The notes beneath the pieces are model-generated. The model did no database searches, had not been told where the DNA came from, and saw only the letters and a list, made by a program, of their open reading frames with translations. Position numbers and translations under genes: made by a program. A stretch of DNA of 64,000 nucleotides, from assembly GCF_026262505.1 (NCBI RefSeq), contig NC_067204.1, forward strand, positions 7,659,797 through 7,723,796, read 5' to 3'. Shown here piece by piece: positions 1 through 13,122 of the stretch (positions are counted from its first letter, which is position 1; every line of letters starts with the position of its first letter). The stretch comes from Trichomonas vaginalis G3. Its lineage: Eukaryota > Parabasalia > Trichomonadida > Trichomonadidae.

Positions 1-3000
1 GAGAGATCAAGGAATTCGGAGTCGTAATCCTTGATTGTCCATGGGAAAACAGGATACATGGAGGCAGAGTTAAATGTTCGGCCACTTAACTCATTCAAAA
101 TTATCAAATAGTCGAAATTAGAGATTTCGCCATTGACCCATTTATTTGTGAAATCCGTTGTAGAGAAGAAACTCAAGTACGGAACAGTTTGAACAAGATT
201 TGCTGAAGGAGGAAGTTTCAATGCTCTTACAATTTGCATGAAAACTCCTTTCGAAGGCGTATCAAACAAAACAAAGTAATTTTTCGATTGTGAAGTGAAC
301 AATTCGAAACCAGAGAAAATTTTGTGTCTCCATGATCTCATTAAGAATTTCACGATGTCTCTTTTATCGATTACAATTCTTTTTTCGTGTTCTTTGTCAT
401 CTTTCATTTTAGTAATTACAATTCTCTTTGAATTGACAGACAATTGGCATTTAGTTTTGCATTCTATAGTTACCAATCTGCATTTGATTGTCAATGCATT
501 TCTTGTCGCTCCTAAAACATCAGATGTTGGATCAACACTTTTTCTTGCTTTGATTTTTGTTGCTGTTGGAAGATAAACAACTGATTTGGATCTTTCCAAA
601 CTTAATGCTCCTGATTCATAAGAGAATTGCAATGTTTGTTTTGCAATATCAAAATTACCTGTGTCTCTAAACAATGATGCCATTTTGTGGTCATCGAAAT
701 CGAAGTTTCTTCTTGTTTTGTATGGAACAAATCCTCTGCAAACTGTTCTATCTCGTTTGTATTTAACGATGTTACGAGATTGTGGTGGCAAAGAAGAATT
801 CCATGGAGCTCTTTCTAATGTCATTGATCTCCACATCGAAATCCACGCGTCTTCTCCATTTTGTAATTTTTCTTTTCTCATGTCATCGAAGGCGGAAACG
901 ACATCAAACGTTGGAAGTTTGATTTCTTGCACGGAATTCTGGATTTCGCGCAAAGAAGTCATCAAACTTGTTGTTATCTGGTTGCTCAATGTCTCAAAGA
1001 ATGTTGTTTCTTTTGTAACATTCTCTAAAAAGTTAAAACCGTTTGACACAATTTCATTTGAAGGAATTTTGTAATCTACAGGAATTCCAAGTTTTATTTG
1101 CTTGGAAAGAACGAAACAAATTCCATCAACATCATTGAATTGTGTTAAATCATACTGGTTAACTAATGTTCCATCAATTTCAGCAACGAAACCAATCATC
1201 AACAACAAGTGTTTTTCAAAAGAATTTTTCTTATTTTGCATCAACAAATTTAATGCGCCAACACATAACTGTGAATCCGCCCACTCATTGTCTTCGTTTA
1301 TACGAATTCCGAAGTATTGTTTCGGTGGTAATTTTTGAACTAACAAATGAACTTTGTTAGGATTTTTCAAAATGTTCAATTTGTTGAGTTCTTTTGCAGG
1401 CATTTTTTGATGCAAGAAAGGAGAATCAGTATACATCTCATTGAGCGCTGTGTTCTTCAGATGATATGTTCCTTCAATCAGTGTTGGTCTGAAGAAAATG
1501 AAATTGAAAACTAATTTTTCAAAAGTTGTCAAATCTTCGTCACTTTTTTCATTTTTCATCAAATAGATACACAAACTTTGGAGATAAATATTTTGAATTG
1601 TTTGTGCGTAAGTCATCATATTTAATTCTCCACCGATAATAGAGATAAGGACAAATACTTCCAGCCATTTTCCTTTAAACACTTTCACAATGAAATCAAA
1701 GATTTGGAGGTCACTTTGTTCATCAGATTTAAATGCAGCCAAAATTGGATAAACAATTGATAAATCACTAAAATAATAATTGGAATTTCTCGAGAGATTG
1801 TTAAACAAATTAACAAGATGTGATTGACTTAAATTGATAGCTATGTATATAGCAATAGGAAGAACTTCCGTGTTTCCGCCATCAATTATTCCTGTCAATC
1901 CTTGTAAAACAAATTCTTTGCAAACAGAAGGATCCATTTTCATCAAAATTTGGAAGACAAATGAATGGAATTCAGTCTTGGAAGAGAACATATATGACGT
2001 GGCTTGTATAGTATTGGATGTTAGCTCTGGTTTGTTCCTGGCAATCAGTTGTAATAAACAAGAAATGTTTGTGAAAATCATTTTTGTCACTTTTTGACAA
2101 GTTTTTGGACTTGTCATTTGAGAAACAATGAAACCGAGTAAATCAAATGTCTGGTTATCTTCTTGGGACGAAATAACACTTCTTAGGAATACTTGGTATT
2201 CATTTTCTTGAAGATTTTCGTTGATATAAAATGACATAATTTCAAAAATAATTTGTCTAAACAAAACAATTTTTTCTGGAGAAATATTTCTTGTTTTGAC
2301 GGAGAAATTTTTGTCCGCATCTTTGTACCAATAATAACATCTCAAAATAGAACTCCAAAATGGAAAACTCAATATAGTTTTCGCTAAACTTGTATTGACA
2401 AACAAAACATCTCTGTAATGTTTGAGAATTTTCAAATGATTTTCTTCATCGCATTTTATCCAAATATCTAAATTAAGAACAATATATTCCAATAGTTGTT
2501 TCAAAAGGGATTTGTGCTTAATCATATTTGACAATTCATAAAAACCGTTGTAAATCTCAAAATTGAGACAATTTTCGGTTTCAATCAAAAGGTGAGAAAT
2601 TGCTCTGAATCCATCAACATCGCAGAAAGAAATTTGTGCTGATTTACTTGTTGTCAGCACGCATTTCAAGACATTTATAGCGTTATGGCATAGATCTTTT
2701 TCTTTCTCATTATTTAGATTGATCATGTCTATCTGCGCAAACAAAGGAACAACATTTTCAACATTGCAAACACTTACAAAAAGTGACGGAAATGTCAATT
2801 CTCTTTTAATTCTTTTGATGTTGTGAACGAATTTCAAACCGCAAGAAGAGAATTTCGATGGTTTGAACCTACCTGTAACAAGATGGGGAACAAAACTGAA
2901 ACAAACATCATCGTTCTTGTAGTTATTCCTTAATCCAAGAGTAAACAATTTGTTGTGATATTCCAAATCAAAAGAACCATTCAATAAACAAAAACTGCCA

Positions 3001-5909
3001 AGTTTCAGACCTTTTGTTGGATTGTTTTTGTATTTTTGACTTGGAAAATTGATCTTTATGTTATAATTGGTCGGTGACAAACCGTAGAATTCGTTAAATG
3101 TCAAAGAAAGTGACTTATTTGTATAAATTTTGATTTGTTTGCTTCTAAACGAAATAGAAACAAAATTCCATTTGTATTCCTGTAAATCTACATCTAAATT
3201 GAGTTTTGTGGTCACTTCACTTGATCTCAAAACAATACAAATCACACCATTTTTAAGGGAAATTCTCAATTCACTTTCATTATCTTTCTTTATTTGTATC
3301 AAGATTTGTTTTGTTCCTATATTTTGCTTCATGAAAAAAAGCCAAAAACTAAAAGTGAAGTCATTTGATAAACCGCAATTTTGTATTGAAACAGTTGATA
3401 AATTATCAAGACAAAGAGATCCGTCAGGCATAAACTCGCCTGTCTTAAATAACCGTTGTAAACTCTTAACAAAATTTGAATGGTAAAAAGGTAAATGTTC
3501 ACCATCGAAAGAGCTCAACAAAGAAATATATTTCTGAACAACAACAGGTGAAGTGATCGACATAGCGATAAAATTAACAATAATAAGACATAAATCGACG
3601 TTTTCTTCTTCCACTTTTCCTTCTACACGCCATTCAAATAAAAGGTCCAAAAGTGTCATGTCAAAACCGCTTTCATGACATCTCCAGACGTTTATTGGTT
3701 TTGCTCTTAACAAGTCCAATAAAAATTTCAAAAGAGAATGTTGTTTTTGACCACCCTTGAAAACTTTTACCAAAAGTGTCAAAACACTTGGTTGTTTTAT
3801 AACAAAAGGTTGGTGGTTCTGGCTGTATATTCCGCCACTTAATATATCAATCAGTTTATCTCTGATTTCATCATTAATTTTCACGTTTTTGTCAATACAA
3901 CTTTCAATTGCAATTAAATTTTTCGCATTGATTTTCAAGTCCTTAGTTGTATTTGATAGAAAAGTTACTACTTCCATTAATATATCTACACTTTCTTTAT
4001 CATCTTTCGAAATTTGCGTCAAATTTGTACATAAATTATCTGTCACTTTTGAAAAAGATTTTGAAATTTTTTGATTTGACATTGATTTGTTGATTGTCTT
4101 CAACATTTGTTTTAATATGATGTATTCTTTGTTCTCGAATAGTTCTTCGCTAAATACATCAACACTTTGTACTAAATCTTGTGAAACATCATCGGTTTCC
4201 ATCAAAAAAGTGTCAAAAAGTTTTTCAAAATCTTTTCCAATTTCTTTTTCATAAAACAAACAAAAATAACTCCGACAGAAGTCAAATGAATCAAAGAAAA
4301 TCTTCCGTGTATTAGTAAAAGACAAAATAGACATCAAATAAACAAAAATAGAGCTTCTCATGTATCTAACTGCTTCTAAATGAGTTTGTTTGATAGATTC
4401 GTAATCTGATAAACTGAAAAACACTTCAAGAATCCATGTACTTAAATCTTCTGACCATTCTTCATCGACATTCCTAAAAGAAACAGCAAATCGAAGGGAG
4501 AGTTCCGCAAAAATTAAGGGGAATATCGTAAAAGGTGACAAAATCTCTTTAAACGACGATTGCGAGCACTTTAGAAGTGTTGAACACGCGTGGTATCGTG
4601 TTACATTGAGTTCTAATGGCATATTTCCGAAGATAGTGGTTTCTGGAGCGAGTAACGGTTGAAATAAGATCTGATCAACAGGAAAATGGAAGGAATTGGA
4701 GATTTTGTCTGCGAGATAGAAGAAAACTAAGAGTTGGTTGAGTGATTTCTCCTTTTTCTCGGAGATTAGGACGTCAGAATAAATTTTAATAAATTTATTC
4801 GAAATTTCTTCGTCAAAAGATACGGTTTCTATAAGTAAATCTAGTTTCATCCTGAAGTCTTCATCAATTAGTTTCATATTGTCACAGTTTTTCTTCAATT
4901 CCAGTAACTTTTCTTCAACATATTTGATATCTGTTTTTTGTAATGGTTTTCGCTTGGAGTTTATATGGAAGAGTTTGGCCTGCTTGTGGAGTTTGATGGG
5001 ATGATCTGTGTTTTTGGTAGTTTCTTGGTTGTTTATTATATGTTTTTCTAATACAGCGATGATTTTTGAGCAAATTGGCTCGAAAAGTATGTAAGGTAGG
5101 TTTTTATCGACAAATCTGATCGATTCTTTGAAGAATTTCAGTGAAAAAATGTACAAATTCGATAATGCTAAAACATTCTTGTGTAAAACAAGTTCGTATA
5201 TCGAAGAAGGGATCCTCTCCTTAACTGTTTTCGAAAGATGTGTCAAAAAATCTAGAAATTGTGCCGGTAGATTCGATAAATTTATGCAAGTTTTGAAAAT
5301 CTGCTCCGAAAGGACACCTAAAATCTGGTACGCACTGGATGGAAGTAGTTCGTGGTATAAGAAATACTCTTCTATTGGGTTTACGATATCAATGTAATTT
5401 ATATCTTGTGGGAAACGAAGGAGATGCTCATAACTGTACAGAAATGCCGATGCTGCCATATTTCCTGCATAATAAATCGAGTTAACTGATTTAAATGTGG
5501 ATATTGTGTGTAATGATTTCAATAAAACTGTAAAATACTCAGGATTGTGGCATCTATCGTAAATTGATACCCATGAAACGAAATTTTGAAGTGTAAACAC
5601 TATGAAATACTTCGGATAGTTAGTTTTGAAATAATGAGAATTTGTGATTTCGTCTAAAACATCGGGATAGAATGTTAATTTGATATCATATATGGAAAGA
5701 ATGTCTGATATCACGTAGCCTTCGCTTAGTTCCTTCTCGATTTTCCTTAAATCTGTTGGTGATAAATTAGGAAATTCGTAATCTTCAAAAATTGTCCGAA
5801 ATTCTTCTTCCATTTCCTCGATTTTCTCATCTTCAATCGGTTGGATTGATAAGATTCGTATGATTAAATCATTAAAGTTAAATAATTCATACAAATCTAT
5901 ATCATCCAT
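1..5909 (-). CDS. BEACH-domain protein (Beige/neurobeachin/Lvs type), 3' end beyond the window
   Basis: An open frame on the minus strand starts at the ATG at 5909-5907 ([15 protein letters not shown]) and continues for about 1,969 codons to the left edge. I checked the frame at the start, at several interior rows and at the left edge, and it is the same throughout. The last 100 residues read as the tail of a PH-like domain ([13 protein letters not shown]) followed by a BEACH domain start with the hallmark strings [19 protein letters not shown] and [19 protein letters not shown] stretch near 2,850-3,130 ([15 protein letters not shown]) fits the ConA-like region that precedes PH-BEACH in large family members. 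The rest looks helical, as in Lvs and neurobeachin proteins, which act as scaffolds in membrane traffic and lysosome or autophagosome biology. Most of the BEACH domain and any WD40 repeats must lie outside the window. The gene is divergent from the one at 6172. Confidence 0.93.
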   Translation of the reverse strand, partial: MDDIDLYELFNFNDLIIRILSIQPIEDEKIEEMEEEFRTIFEDYEFPNLSPTDLRKIEKELSEGYVISDILSIYDIKLTFYPDVLDEITNSHYFKTNYPKYFIVFTLQNFVSWVSIYDRCHNPEYFTVLLKSLHTISTFKSVNSIYYAGNMAASAFLYSYEHLLRFPQDINYIDIVNPIEEYFLYHELLPSSAYQILGVLSEQIFKTCINLSNLPAQFLDFLTHLSKTVKERIPSSIYELVLHKNVLALSNLYIFSLKFFKESIRFVDKNLPYILFEPICSKIIAVLEKHIINNQETTKNTDHPIKLHKQAKLFHINSKRKPLQKTDIKYVEEKLLELKKNCDNMKLIDEDFRMKLDLLIETVSFDEEISNKFIKIYSDVLISEKKEKSLNQLLVFFYLADKISNSFHFPVDQILFQPLLAPETTIFGNMPLELNVTRYHACSTLLKCSQSSFKEILSPFTIFPLIFAELSLRFAVSFRNVDEEWSEDLSTWILEVFFSLSDYESIKQTHLEAVRYMRSSIFVYLMSILSFTNTRKIFFDSFDFCRSYFCLFYEKEIGKDFEKLFDTFLMETDDVSQDLVQSVDVFSEELFENKEYIILKQMLKTINKSMSNQKISKSFSKVTDNLCTNLTQISKDDKESVDILMEVVTFLSNTTKDLKINAKNLIAIESCIDKNVKINDEIRDKLIDILSGGIYSQNHQPFVIKQPSVLTLLVKVFKGGQKQHSLLKFLLDLLRAKPINVWRCHESGFDMTLLDLLFEWRVEGKVEEENVDLCLIIVNFIAMSITSPVVVQKYISLLSSFDGEHLPFYHSNFVKSLQRLFKTGEFMPDGSLCLDNLSTVSIQNCGLSNDFTFSFWLFFMKQNIGTKQILIQIKKDNESELRISLKNGVICIVLRSSEVTTKLNLDVDLQEYKWNFVSISFRSKQIKIYTNKSLSLTFNEFYGLSPTNYNIKINFPSQKYKNNPTKGLKLGSFCLLNGSFDLEYHNKLFTLGLRNNYKNDDVCFSFVPHLVTGRFKPSKFSSCGLKFVHNIKRIKRELTFPSLFVSVCNVENVVPLFAQIDMINLNNEKEKDLCHNAINVLKCVLTTSKSAQISFCDVDGFRAISHLLIETENCLNFEIYNGFYELSNMIKHKSLLKQLLEYIVLNLDIWIKCDEENHLKILKHYRDVLFVNTSLAKTILSFPFWSSILRCYYWYKDADKNFSVKTRNISPEKIVLFRQIIFEIMSFYINENLQENEYQVFLRSVISSQEDNQTFDLLGFIVSQMTSPKTCQKVTKMIFTNISCLLQLIARNKPELTSNTIQATSYMFSSKTEFHSFVFQILMKMDPSVCKEFVLQGLTGIIDGGNTEVLPIAIYIAINLSQSHLVNLFNNLSRNSNYYFSDLSIVYPILAAFKSDEQSDLQIFDFIVKVFKGKWLEVFVLISIIGGELNMMTYAQTIQNIYLQSLCIYLMKNEKSDEDLTTFEKLVFNFIFFRPTLIEGTYHLKNTALNEMYTDSPFLHQKMPAKELNKLNILKNPNKVHLLVQKLPPKQYFGIRINEDNEWADSQLCVGALNLLMQNKKNSFEKHLLLMIGFVAEIDGTLVNQYDLTQFNDVDGICFVLSKQIKLGIPVDYKIPSNEIVSNGFNFLENVTKETTFFETLSNQITTSLMTSLREIQNSVQEIKLPTFDVVSAFDDMRKEKLQNGEDAWISMWRSMTLERAPWNSSLPPQSRNIVKYKRDRTVCRGFVPYKTRRNFDFDDHKMASLFRDTGNFDIAKQTLQFSYESGALSLERSKSVVYLPTATKIKARKSVDPTSDVLGATRNALTIKCRLVTIECKTKCQLSVNSKRIVITKMKDDKEHEKRIVIDKRDIVKFLMRSWRHKIFSGFELFTSQSKNYFVLFDTPSKGVFMQIVRALKLPPSANLVQTVPYLSFFSTTDFTNKWVNGEISNFDYLIILNELSGRTFNSASMYPVFPWTIKDYDSEFLDL

Positions 5910-6171
5910 CAAAAACAAAAAAAAAATTAATTTGAATATCACTCTGAATTAATTCTCACAAAAAAATTCTTATAGTTAATAATTGTTGCGTTCTAACATC
6001 TTCATTAAAATATAAAAACATTGTCCAAAAATGTAAAAACAAATTGATTGAGTTTTTGTCAGCCAATCAACAGTTTCAACTCTTTTTACCGGGTTCACTA
6101 AAGATTATTAATCTGAATTGTATAATGAGTGATTAAGATTCATTTCATAAAAAACAAATTTTGATCAAAAA
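5910..6171. promoter_or_regulatory. Divergent promoter region with Inr-like motifs
   Basis: This 262 bp AT-rich spacer separates two divergent genes. On the plus strand, TCATT at 6140-6144 and TCATA at 6145-6149 fit the trichomonad initiator TCA(C/T)(A/T) and lie about 25-30 bp before the ATG at 6172. I see no comparable motif close to the minus-strand start at 5909. Confidence 0.45.
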
Positions 6172-7557
6172 ATGGAATATAAAGAATCCGATACGACCGA
6201 AAAAGTTCAGGACTTTAAACAAGTTGATGATACTCCAGTTGTACGTGTCAACAAATCCAAAATTATATCTGAAATACTAGAATCTGAAGCTTGTTCAAAT
6301 TGGGATTCTGTGATTGATAAACTAAAACTACTTTTAAGTCTAGATGTACAAAACGAATACGCTATCAATCGTGATGATTGCAGATTATTGATTAGATTGG
6401 CATCAAATATGTCTGTAGTACCTGTTCAAAACCTATCTCTTGAACTTTTAGCAAAATATATAGCGCAATACAGAACTCCAGCTGAATGGTTTGTTGAATT
6501 TGGCGGACTACAGATCTTTCATCAAAAATTAGAAGATGCAAATTGCGTAATTCCATGTACAGCAATATTTGCTGCTATTGCCTCTACAGAAGTTGGTTTC
6601 AAAGCATGTGTAGAAATGAATATTTTTGATGATCTCATAAGTTTAGGTTTGTATTTCACAGATAATAGTCAAGATGAGAACTTTTCGATAGTAATTTTGA
6701 ATTTACTTACAATATATCATTTACTACTTCATAAATTAAGCAAATTTGAGAATCATTCAGAGATTTTACAAAATTTAATTATAATTTTCAAGAAACTCTT
6801 CGATTTAAACTTTGATCAGATCGTACAATATTTCCCCCTCCTACTCAAGACTATAGATACAACAGAAGAAGACCCATGTTCCGTATTAATTGACTCTGAG
6901 TTAATTGATTTAGTGTTTAATGGCCCATCTATTGTTCCTCCACACTTGAGACCAACAATGTTCCAATCCATTGAACAACTTACTGCATTATCATACGACG
7001 GATGGAATGATATTATATTAGAATACATCCAATTCTCAACAATTATGGATTTCATCAAAACTCTTGAAAATAATCATGAAGAATATTTGACATGTTTTAG
7101 AATTGCAGCAAATTTAGCTTACATTGATCAGTCTTCTATACAATATATATTAATAGAAGAGAATACAAAATTCTTCATAACTATTTTAGAGAAAGCTGTT
7201 TCGAAAGCAAAAGTTTATACTGTTAGTGCAATTTTTAATGTTATTCATCATGGAAATAGAAATCAATTATCTCTTTTGTTTGCGACTTCTCTGCCTTTGC
7301 AATGCCTTGATGTTTTAGATCTTGTGAATGATGATAAATTGCTACAGCTCTTGGATTCTCTTTATAGAGCTTTAGATTCAATTGGAGATATTATAACTCA
7401 TGATAAATATTACGAAGAATTTCGTGAACAATTGCCTGAAACTCTTCAAGAAATTCAAGATAGACTTGAATTAAGTGATAAACCATCTGATGAAAAGATT
7501 TGTTTGTTCATTACTTCAATGCTTTCAGATTTATATCCAGAAAGCTTACTTGAGTAA
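6172..7557 (+). CDS. Hypothetical helical-repeat (ARM/HEAT-like) protein
   Basis: The frame encodes 461 residues from an ATG placed 25-30 bp after Inr-like TCAYW motifs. After an acidic, charged first 30 residues the protein is almost entirely alternating amphipathic helices rich in Leu and Ile, with segments such as LRPTMFQSIEQLTALSYDGW, which suggests an armadillo-like solenoid. There is no signal peptide or membrane segment. I recognise no named family. A role as a cytoplasmic scaffold is only a guess from the fold type. The stop codon overlaps a TAAA, the reported trichomonad polyadenylation signal. Confidence 0.8.
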   Translation: MEYKESDTTEKVQDFKQVDDTPVVRVNKSKIISEILESEACSNWDSVIDKLKLLLSLDVQNEYAINRDDCRLLIRLASNMSVVPVQNLSLELLAKYIAQYRTPAEWFVEFGGLQIFHQKLEDANCVIPCTAIFAAIASTEVGFKACVEMNIFDDLISLGLYFTDNSQDENFSIVILNLLTIYHLLLHKLSKFENHSEILQNLIIIFKKLFDLNFDQIVQYFPLLLKTIDTTEEDPCSVLIDSELIDLVFNGPSIVPPHLRPTMFQSIEQLTALSYDGWNDIILEYIQFSTIMDFIKTLENNHEEYLTCFRIAANLAYIDQSSIQYILIEENTKFFITILEKAVSKAKVYTVSAIFNVIHHGNRNQLSLLFATSLPLQCLDVLDLVNDDKLLQLLDSLYRALDSIGDIITHDKYYEEFREQLPETLQEIQDRLELSDKPSDEKICLFITSMLSDLYPESLLE

Positions 7558-7755
7558 AAATATATTATTGTTTTAAAAAAAATATAGTTTTTGGATTTAG
7601 AATTAAACATAATATAATCGATTTCAGTTGAATAAGGTCATTTCATTGAAGTTCTGATTCATATTCAAACATATTGCTCTATATAATAAGATATATCTTA
7701 TTCCATATCTAAAAATGATAATAAAAAAATGACTAAACATAGAAATATACTATAG

Positions 7756-7890
7756 ATGAAAAGTCGAATATTATGTCATTTGGGATCATGGGAGCAAGAA
7801 GTTGGATTCCAAAAGGAAGGTGGTGAATTCCGAAAGCAAGTTAATGCAGCTCTTAAAAAGATTAAAGAGCTATCATGTGATAATGAATGA
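7756..7890 (+). CDS. Possible 44-residue ORF or gene fragment
   Basis: ATG to TGA, starting MKSRILCHLGSWEQEVGF and ending in a Lys/Glu-rich helix. Its composition (Trp, Gly, charged residues) is more protein-like than the surrounding AT-rich spacer, but no family is recognised and no Inr is obvious. It could be a relic exon of a lost gene or a short real gene. Confidence 0.25.
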   Translation: MKSRILCHLGSWEQEVGFQKEGGEFRKQVNAALKKIKELSCDNE

Positions 7891-8456
7891 CATCTTTAAT
7901 TAAAATTTCATCCATAACCAACGGCAAGCATTTTTCTCAATTTGTTCAAATATAGTTTTACATTGATTTGTGATAGTTTTCCTCCTTGTCAATGTAATTG
8001 AAATGGTTCAACAATTGTTTTGTTAATATCTCCATATTGCACAATACTAAAAAATACTAAAAATATGCAATAATATAATCAAAATTTTTTGTGTTTCCTG
8101 AAATTACAACATCTTTTTTTAATAGAAAAAAATTATTTATTACAGCTTATGCTGGAATAATAAATATATAACTTTAAAATTGCAAAATGGAGAAAATGAA
8201 TTTCAATAAAACTTTGAAACTCAATTGAAAAAATATTTTGCGCAAGGGAAGAAGCAATTTATGATTTTATATAATTTAAATCAAATCCGTAAATAGCGGT
8301 TTAAAAATTTTTTATTAATGTCTTGGGATCCGATTGACTGAAACCGCCGAAAGTATTTCAAACAATTTACATTGATTTAATTGATGAATTGAGATAATAA
8401 AGGTTATTATAGAAGATTATTCAAATATTTAAAAATTCATTAAAACCGAAAAAATC

Positions 8457-8461
8457 TCATT
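8457..8461 (+). promoter_or_regulatory. Inr-like motif TCATT
   Basis: TCATT lies 10 bp before the ATG at 8472. It matches the trichomonad initiator TCA(C/T)(A/T), with the A as predicted transcript start, and would give a 5' UTR of about 13 nt, typical for this lineage. Confidence 0.5.
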
Positions 8462-8471
8462 ATATTTTTGT

Positions 8472-11055
8472 ATGTCTAAAGTGCACTGCGATGAGGAGCA
8501 TTTTGAAGTGCTGATGCCACAATTTGCAAGCTATTGTGAAACTATAGATTCAATATACCGGTTAAAAACAGATGCCGACGATGAATTAATTAAAATTTAT
8601 CAAACAATTGAAAATAACTTGATTCAAACAAAATTATTCTCCCATGATGATATAATAAGTGTTTTATTAGTAGCATTACGATTTAACAATCGATTTGTAA
8701 TGTCATATTACTCAATCTATCAACAAATTATAGATGCACAAAAAAATCAGATATTTAACAAACAACAAGTTTCATTTTTCAATAATATTAAATCTGATTT
8801 TGATTCGCTTATTGATCAAGACCTAAAACAATTATCAGAGGCAATATTAAGTGATGACATAGAATTATTTATATCATACACTCAAAGAGTGGGATTTGAT
8901 ATAAATAAACAATTCTCAAATAAACTATTTCCTTCATCAGCAAATAGTTATTCATTAATCGAATTATGTTGCTATTATGGGGCTGTCGGTTGTTTTAAAT
9001 TTTTAAGGTCAGAACTAGATGAAGAAATTTCACCTGCATGTCTTCAACTTTCATTTTTAAGTGGAAAGCCTGATATCATGAACGAATGCTTAAAATATCA
9101 AACGCCAGATGAAATTTGCATGGAATATGCAATTGCTTCTCATAACATTGATTTTATTTCTTTTTTGATGAACGAATACGATTTGAGTATCAATGTTGAA
9201 TTTTGTGGAAAATATAATAACCTTCATGCATTTTTAATTTATTTGGACCAAACAAACGATATCAATGAATGCTTTATCTATTCACCAATCTTTCGCATCC
9301 CATCTCTTTGTGAATATTTTCTTTCAAAAAATGTAAAAATAAATGTAAAAGGCTATAAAGATAACCGGAAGGCACTTCATAATGCTGCATTATGTAATTG
9401 CCCAAAAATAATGGAATTATTACTTACACATAATGCTAAAGTCAATATAAAATCGAAAAATAAAAAAACTCCACTTCATTATGCAGCTCAAAAAAATAAC
9501 CTTGAATCAGTAATTTATCTTATAGATCATGGTGCAAAAATTGATTCAAAAGCTTATTTTGCTGAAACTCCTCTTCATTATGCTGCATTAAAGAATTGCC
9601 TTGAAACTGTTAAGGTTCTTATATCACTTGGAGCAAATATCAATGCAAAAACTGTAAATAACATAACTGCGATTTCTCTTGCGGCACAAAATAACAATAA
9701 GGAAATTGTGGAAATTTTAATTACGAATGGTGCATACATTGAATCCAAAGATTATAAAGGGAAAACTGCATTACTATATGCATCAGAAAAGGGTGATAAA
9801 GATCTCATAGATTTTCTAATTTCTCATGGGGCAAACCATTCTTCACATAGCTGCACAAAATGGAAATCAGGATATTGTAAATTCTTTAATTTCATATGGT
9901 GTCGATATCAACACTAATGATTATTTTAGGAGAACTGCTCTTCATTATGCATCAGAAAATAATTCAGCGAAAATTGTTGAGGACCTTATATCGCATGGAA
10001 TTGATATCAATTGGCAAGACCGTTTTGGTAATACTGCCCTTCATTTGTCAATCATTAAAAATAATAATGATATTGCATTATACCTTATTTCACAAGGAGC
10101 AGATTTTAATATAAGAAACTATGAAGGATTTACAGCTTTAGGAAAAGCCGTGGTAATGGATAGAATATTAATTGCCACTGAAATTCTATCGCGAGGTGTA
10201 GACATCAATGATACAATGTGTGATTCAAGACCATTGCTTCATTTTGTAGCTCAATCAAACAATACGAAAATGATGGATTTTCTTATATCACATAATGCAG
10301 ATATAAATGCAAAAGACAATTGGAAAAGAACCCCTCTTCATGCTGCAGCAATAGAAGGTTGTAAAGATGCGGTGGTATTTCTTATTTCACATGGTGCAGA
10401 AATTAATGCAATTGATGATATTGGAAACACGGCTCTTCATTATGCTGCAGAAAAAAATTTTATTGACATTGCAGAATTACTTCTTTTGAATGGTATTAAT
10501 GTCAATATAAAAAATAACTATGGGATTACTGCAATGCGTTATATAAGAGCACATGACAATTTTGAAATGGCAGAACTTCTTATTTCTAATGGTGCGGATA
10601 TAAATTGTATAGATAATTTTGGAAGATCTCTTATTCATAATGAAATTACATATGGGGTTTTAATTAATCTTCCACATTTATATTTTCTTATTTCACATGG
10701 AATAGATGTAAATATAAAAGATTTTCAACATTGTACTCCTCTTCATTATGCCGTAGCAAATTGTAATATCAGAGTAAGTGAAATTCTTATTTCTCATGGA
10801 GCTGATATTAATTCAAAGGACTTTGAAGGGAACACTCCCCTTCATTATGCAGTTTCAAACAATAATATGAGATTTGTAGAATTTCTTATAGACCATGGTG
10901 CAGATATTAATGCGACAAATAATAAAGGAAGAACTCCTCTTCAAAATGCCTCATACAGGAATAAAAAGAAAATAAATAAAATTCTTTTCTCTCATGGAAT
11001 TCTTGCAAATTCAGAAGATGTTGATGAGAGCAAGGAGAAAGGATGTAGAATATAG
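8472..11055 (+). pseudogene. Ankyrin-repeat protein with DUF3447-type N-terminal region, one frameshift
   Basis: The first frame (8472-9917) gives the trichomonad ankyrin architecture: about 140 helical residues, then a DUF3447-type block (LIELCCYYGAVGCFKFLRSE, KPDIMNECLKYQTPDEICM), then 33-residue ankyrin repeats with TPLHYAA and ISHGA motifs. At about 9,830-9,845 the ankyrin reading moves to another frame, which then runs to 11055 with about twelve more repeats. At the junction the HGA of one repeat lies against the GQT of the next, so about 25-26 bp of the linker (normally DINAKDNK-like) appears deleted. A slip between the similar GGTGCA and GGACAA segments would explain it. Family members are abundant in T. 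vaginalis and their function is mostly unknown. As read, only the first 480 residues would be made from the ATG. A sequencing error is less likely because a whole linker is missing. Confidence 0.85.
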
Positions 11056-11363
11056 ATATTAATTAATTGGTAAAGTATTAGGGAGGTTTCTTTGATTAAA
11101 TGAATTATTAAGGGTGAAGATCTAATAATCGTTCTATTGATATTTTGATTGAACGAAATCTATATTGTAGAATGAAGAATCATTTGCCGTAATAAAATTC
11201 TCCAATTCGATTTGCACATCCTTGAAAACATTATATACATAAATTTTCAAAACTTCGATTATTTTTGATTCAAACGTTGATTTGTATTAGAAGCATATAT
11301 AATCATAATCATAATAATTTTGAGTCCTAATGCACATGTATAAAAGTTCATAAATTGTTAATT
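11056..11363. other. Intergenic, 308 bp
   Basis: AT-rich spacer between the end of the first ankyrin gene and the 3' end of the convergent BspA-like relic. I see no gene or repeat in it. Confidence 0.5.
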
Positions 11364-12622
11364 TTATATTAAATTAAAAACACAATATTGGAAATCCAAT
11401 AATGATCTGAAGCAAAATGCATTTTGCACAACGACTGTCAAACAGCAATAGTTGAATGACTTTCTATTCACACCTGAAATGATGAGAGGTTCAATCAGAG
11501 AAGAATAGCAATCGATACCACAGGAAATTTTAGTGTCCATGAAAGCAGACATGCCAATAGAAGGCTGACCATATATCCTTACGCATCTGAGCTTCTTTAA
11601 GCCTCGAAAAGCTTCCACGCCAATCTCTATGACTGAAGGTGGAATGATAATTGATTGTAAATTCACGGCATTAATTAGGGCATAATTTTCAATGACTTTT
11701 GTTTCATTTCCTAAAGTCATTATTTCAACAGATTGATAGTGGAGTTTTGGGATTCTCTCCATTTCAATTGTTAAATTTCTCAATTTTGGACAATCTTTAA
11801 TAGATTCATCTTGAACTTTGATAATACTTTTTGTACCAAATGAAAAAAGGCCAGAGATTCTAGTTCGGTACATGAATTAGGAAGTATTATTGCATTCAAC
11901 TTTGAAAAACGGAAAGAGTCTGTGCAAATTACTTGCACACAATTAGGAACATAATATGTACCTATTATCTGAGAAGGGAAAGCATATAAGAGAGTTTGAT
12001 CATAACTAAGTAATGCTTTATCGACAACAGCGCACACAGTAGATTGATTAGTAATAATTTCAATCAAATTATTATTGCATCTAAATGCGCTTGAATCCAA
12101 ATATATAAGAGAGGATGGTAGATAAACATAATTGCAGCGTACATAAATGCAAGCGCATTCACCCAGTGATAATAATCCTTCGTTAAATCTCAATTCATCA
12201 CCTGAGAAAGAGCTAAAACAACCATATTCAGAAGTTACACCATTGATGTATCTCAATGAAGAAGGAAATAAATAGGATTTAACAGAAAACATTAAATTAA
12301 AGCATGCATAATCTAATATTTCAAGTTTTGACTGCATTGGAAAGATCACTCGTGTAATTGAATAACATACGGAAAAACAAAATGATCCTATATTTTCTAG
12401 GGAAGTGCAATTGGAGAAATCAAGTTCTCGAAGTAATGTACATTGATAAAATGAATAATGTCCAAGAAATTTAAGAGATGATGGACTTTCGAAAAAAAGT
12501 TTTTGTAATGTTTTAATTGATTTTAAGGCAAAGTATTGGCTTGATGTTCCATTGGCAATACTAACAACATCAGAAGAAACAATGTATTCAGACACAGGAT
12601 TCGCAATATCTTCAAGTATCAA
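11364..12622 (-). pseudogene. BspA-like leucine-rich-repeat (LRR_5) protein, degraded
   Basis: Two overlapping minus-strand frames (12622-11780 and 11873-11364) carry BspA/TpLRR-type repeats of about 23 residues, for example SLKFLGHYSFYQCTLLRELD, SLENIGSFCF and VIEIGVEAFRGLKKLRCVRI. BspA-like proteins are a very large candidate surface and adhesion family in T. vaginalis. The repeat reading changes frame near 11,860-11,800, where the sense of SLAFF and SFGTKS overlaps, so one small indel is likely. The upstream frame has no ATG: it opens with TTG, and a stop lies six codons before that. The C-terminal part has no obvious membrane anchor. The gene is therefore probably 5'-truncated and frameshifted. 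It sits between two ankyrin relics and is antisense to both. Confidence 0.8.
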
Positions 12623-13122
12623 TGAAATTTTGCATTATTGAATTTCCAGAAAAATGTCACTTTTTTAGATCAGTAAGTTAAAATTGAATGCTATCTTTGC
12701 ATTGAGGAAACATTTTTGGATGCCAATATGGGATATTGATACAGTTATAGTTGGTGTCTATAATACAACAATTTCGAACATGATAAATTCTCTAATCTTA
12801 AATAAAACTATTTTTAATAGTAAACTAGATTGTATCATATTTTGGGCATATTAAAATAATACAAAATATGAAGTAGATCATTGATGAGTCATATCAAATG
12901 TTTGTGGCCAATTTTTTCACAATTTGAGCTAATTAACATTATGAATCTTAATTAATATTTTAAATCAATAAAAATATATAAATAATTATGTTATGAGGTA
13001 TCAATGACTGGTGTCTTGCATGTTGTCATGTTATTTCCATCAATTATCTTTGAAGATTTTAGTCTATTTACAACATCTTTGTCGGTTTTGTAAATTCATA
13101 TTTTTAGGGAACATATTCATAA
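12623..13122. other. Intergenic, 500 bp, ending in an Inr-like motif
   Basis: AT-rich spacer. TCATA at 13117-13121 lies immediately before the ATG at 13123, and another TCATA lies at 13096-13100. Either could be the initiator of the downstream ankyrin gene. Nothing else is recognised. Confidence 0.4.

Larger units (their letters stand above)
7558..8471. other. Intergenic, 914 bp
   Basis: Very AT-rich spacer with homopolymer A and T runs. It holds one small open frame (7756-7890, listed separately) and the Inr of the ankyrin gene near its right end. I see no RNA gene or clear repeat. Confidence 0.5.

Noticed and set aside
295-5397. Eight or more plus-strand open frames of 60-140 codons
   Set aside because: They lie antisense to the uninterrupted BEACH-domain gene and show no protein-like conservation or start context. 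They are shadows of its codon use.
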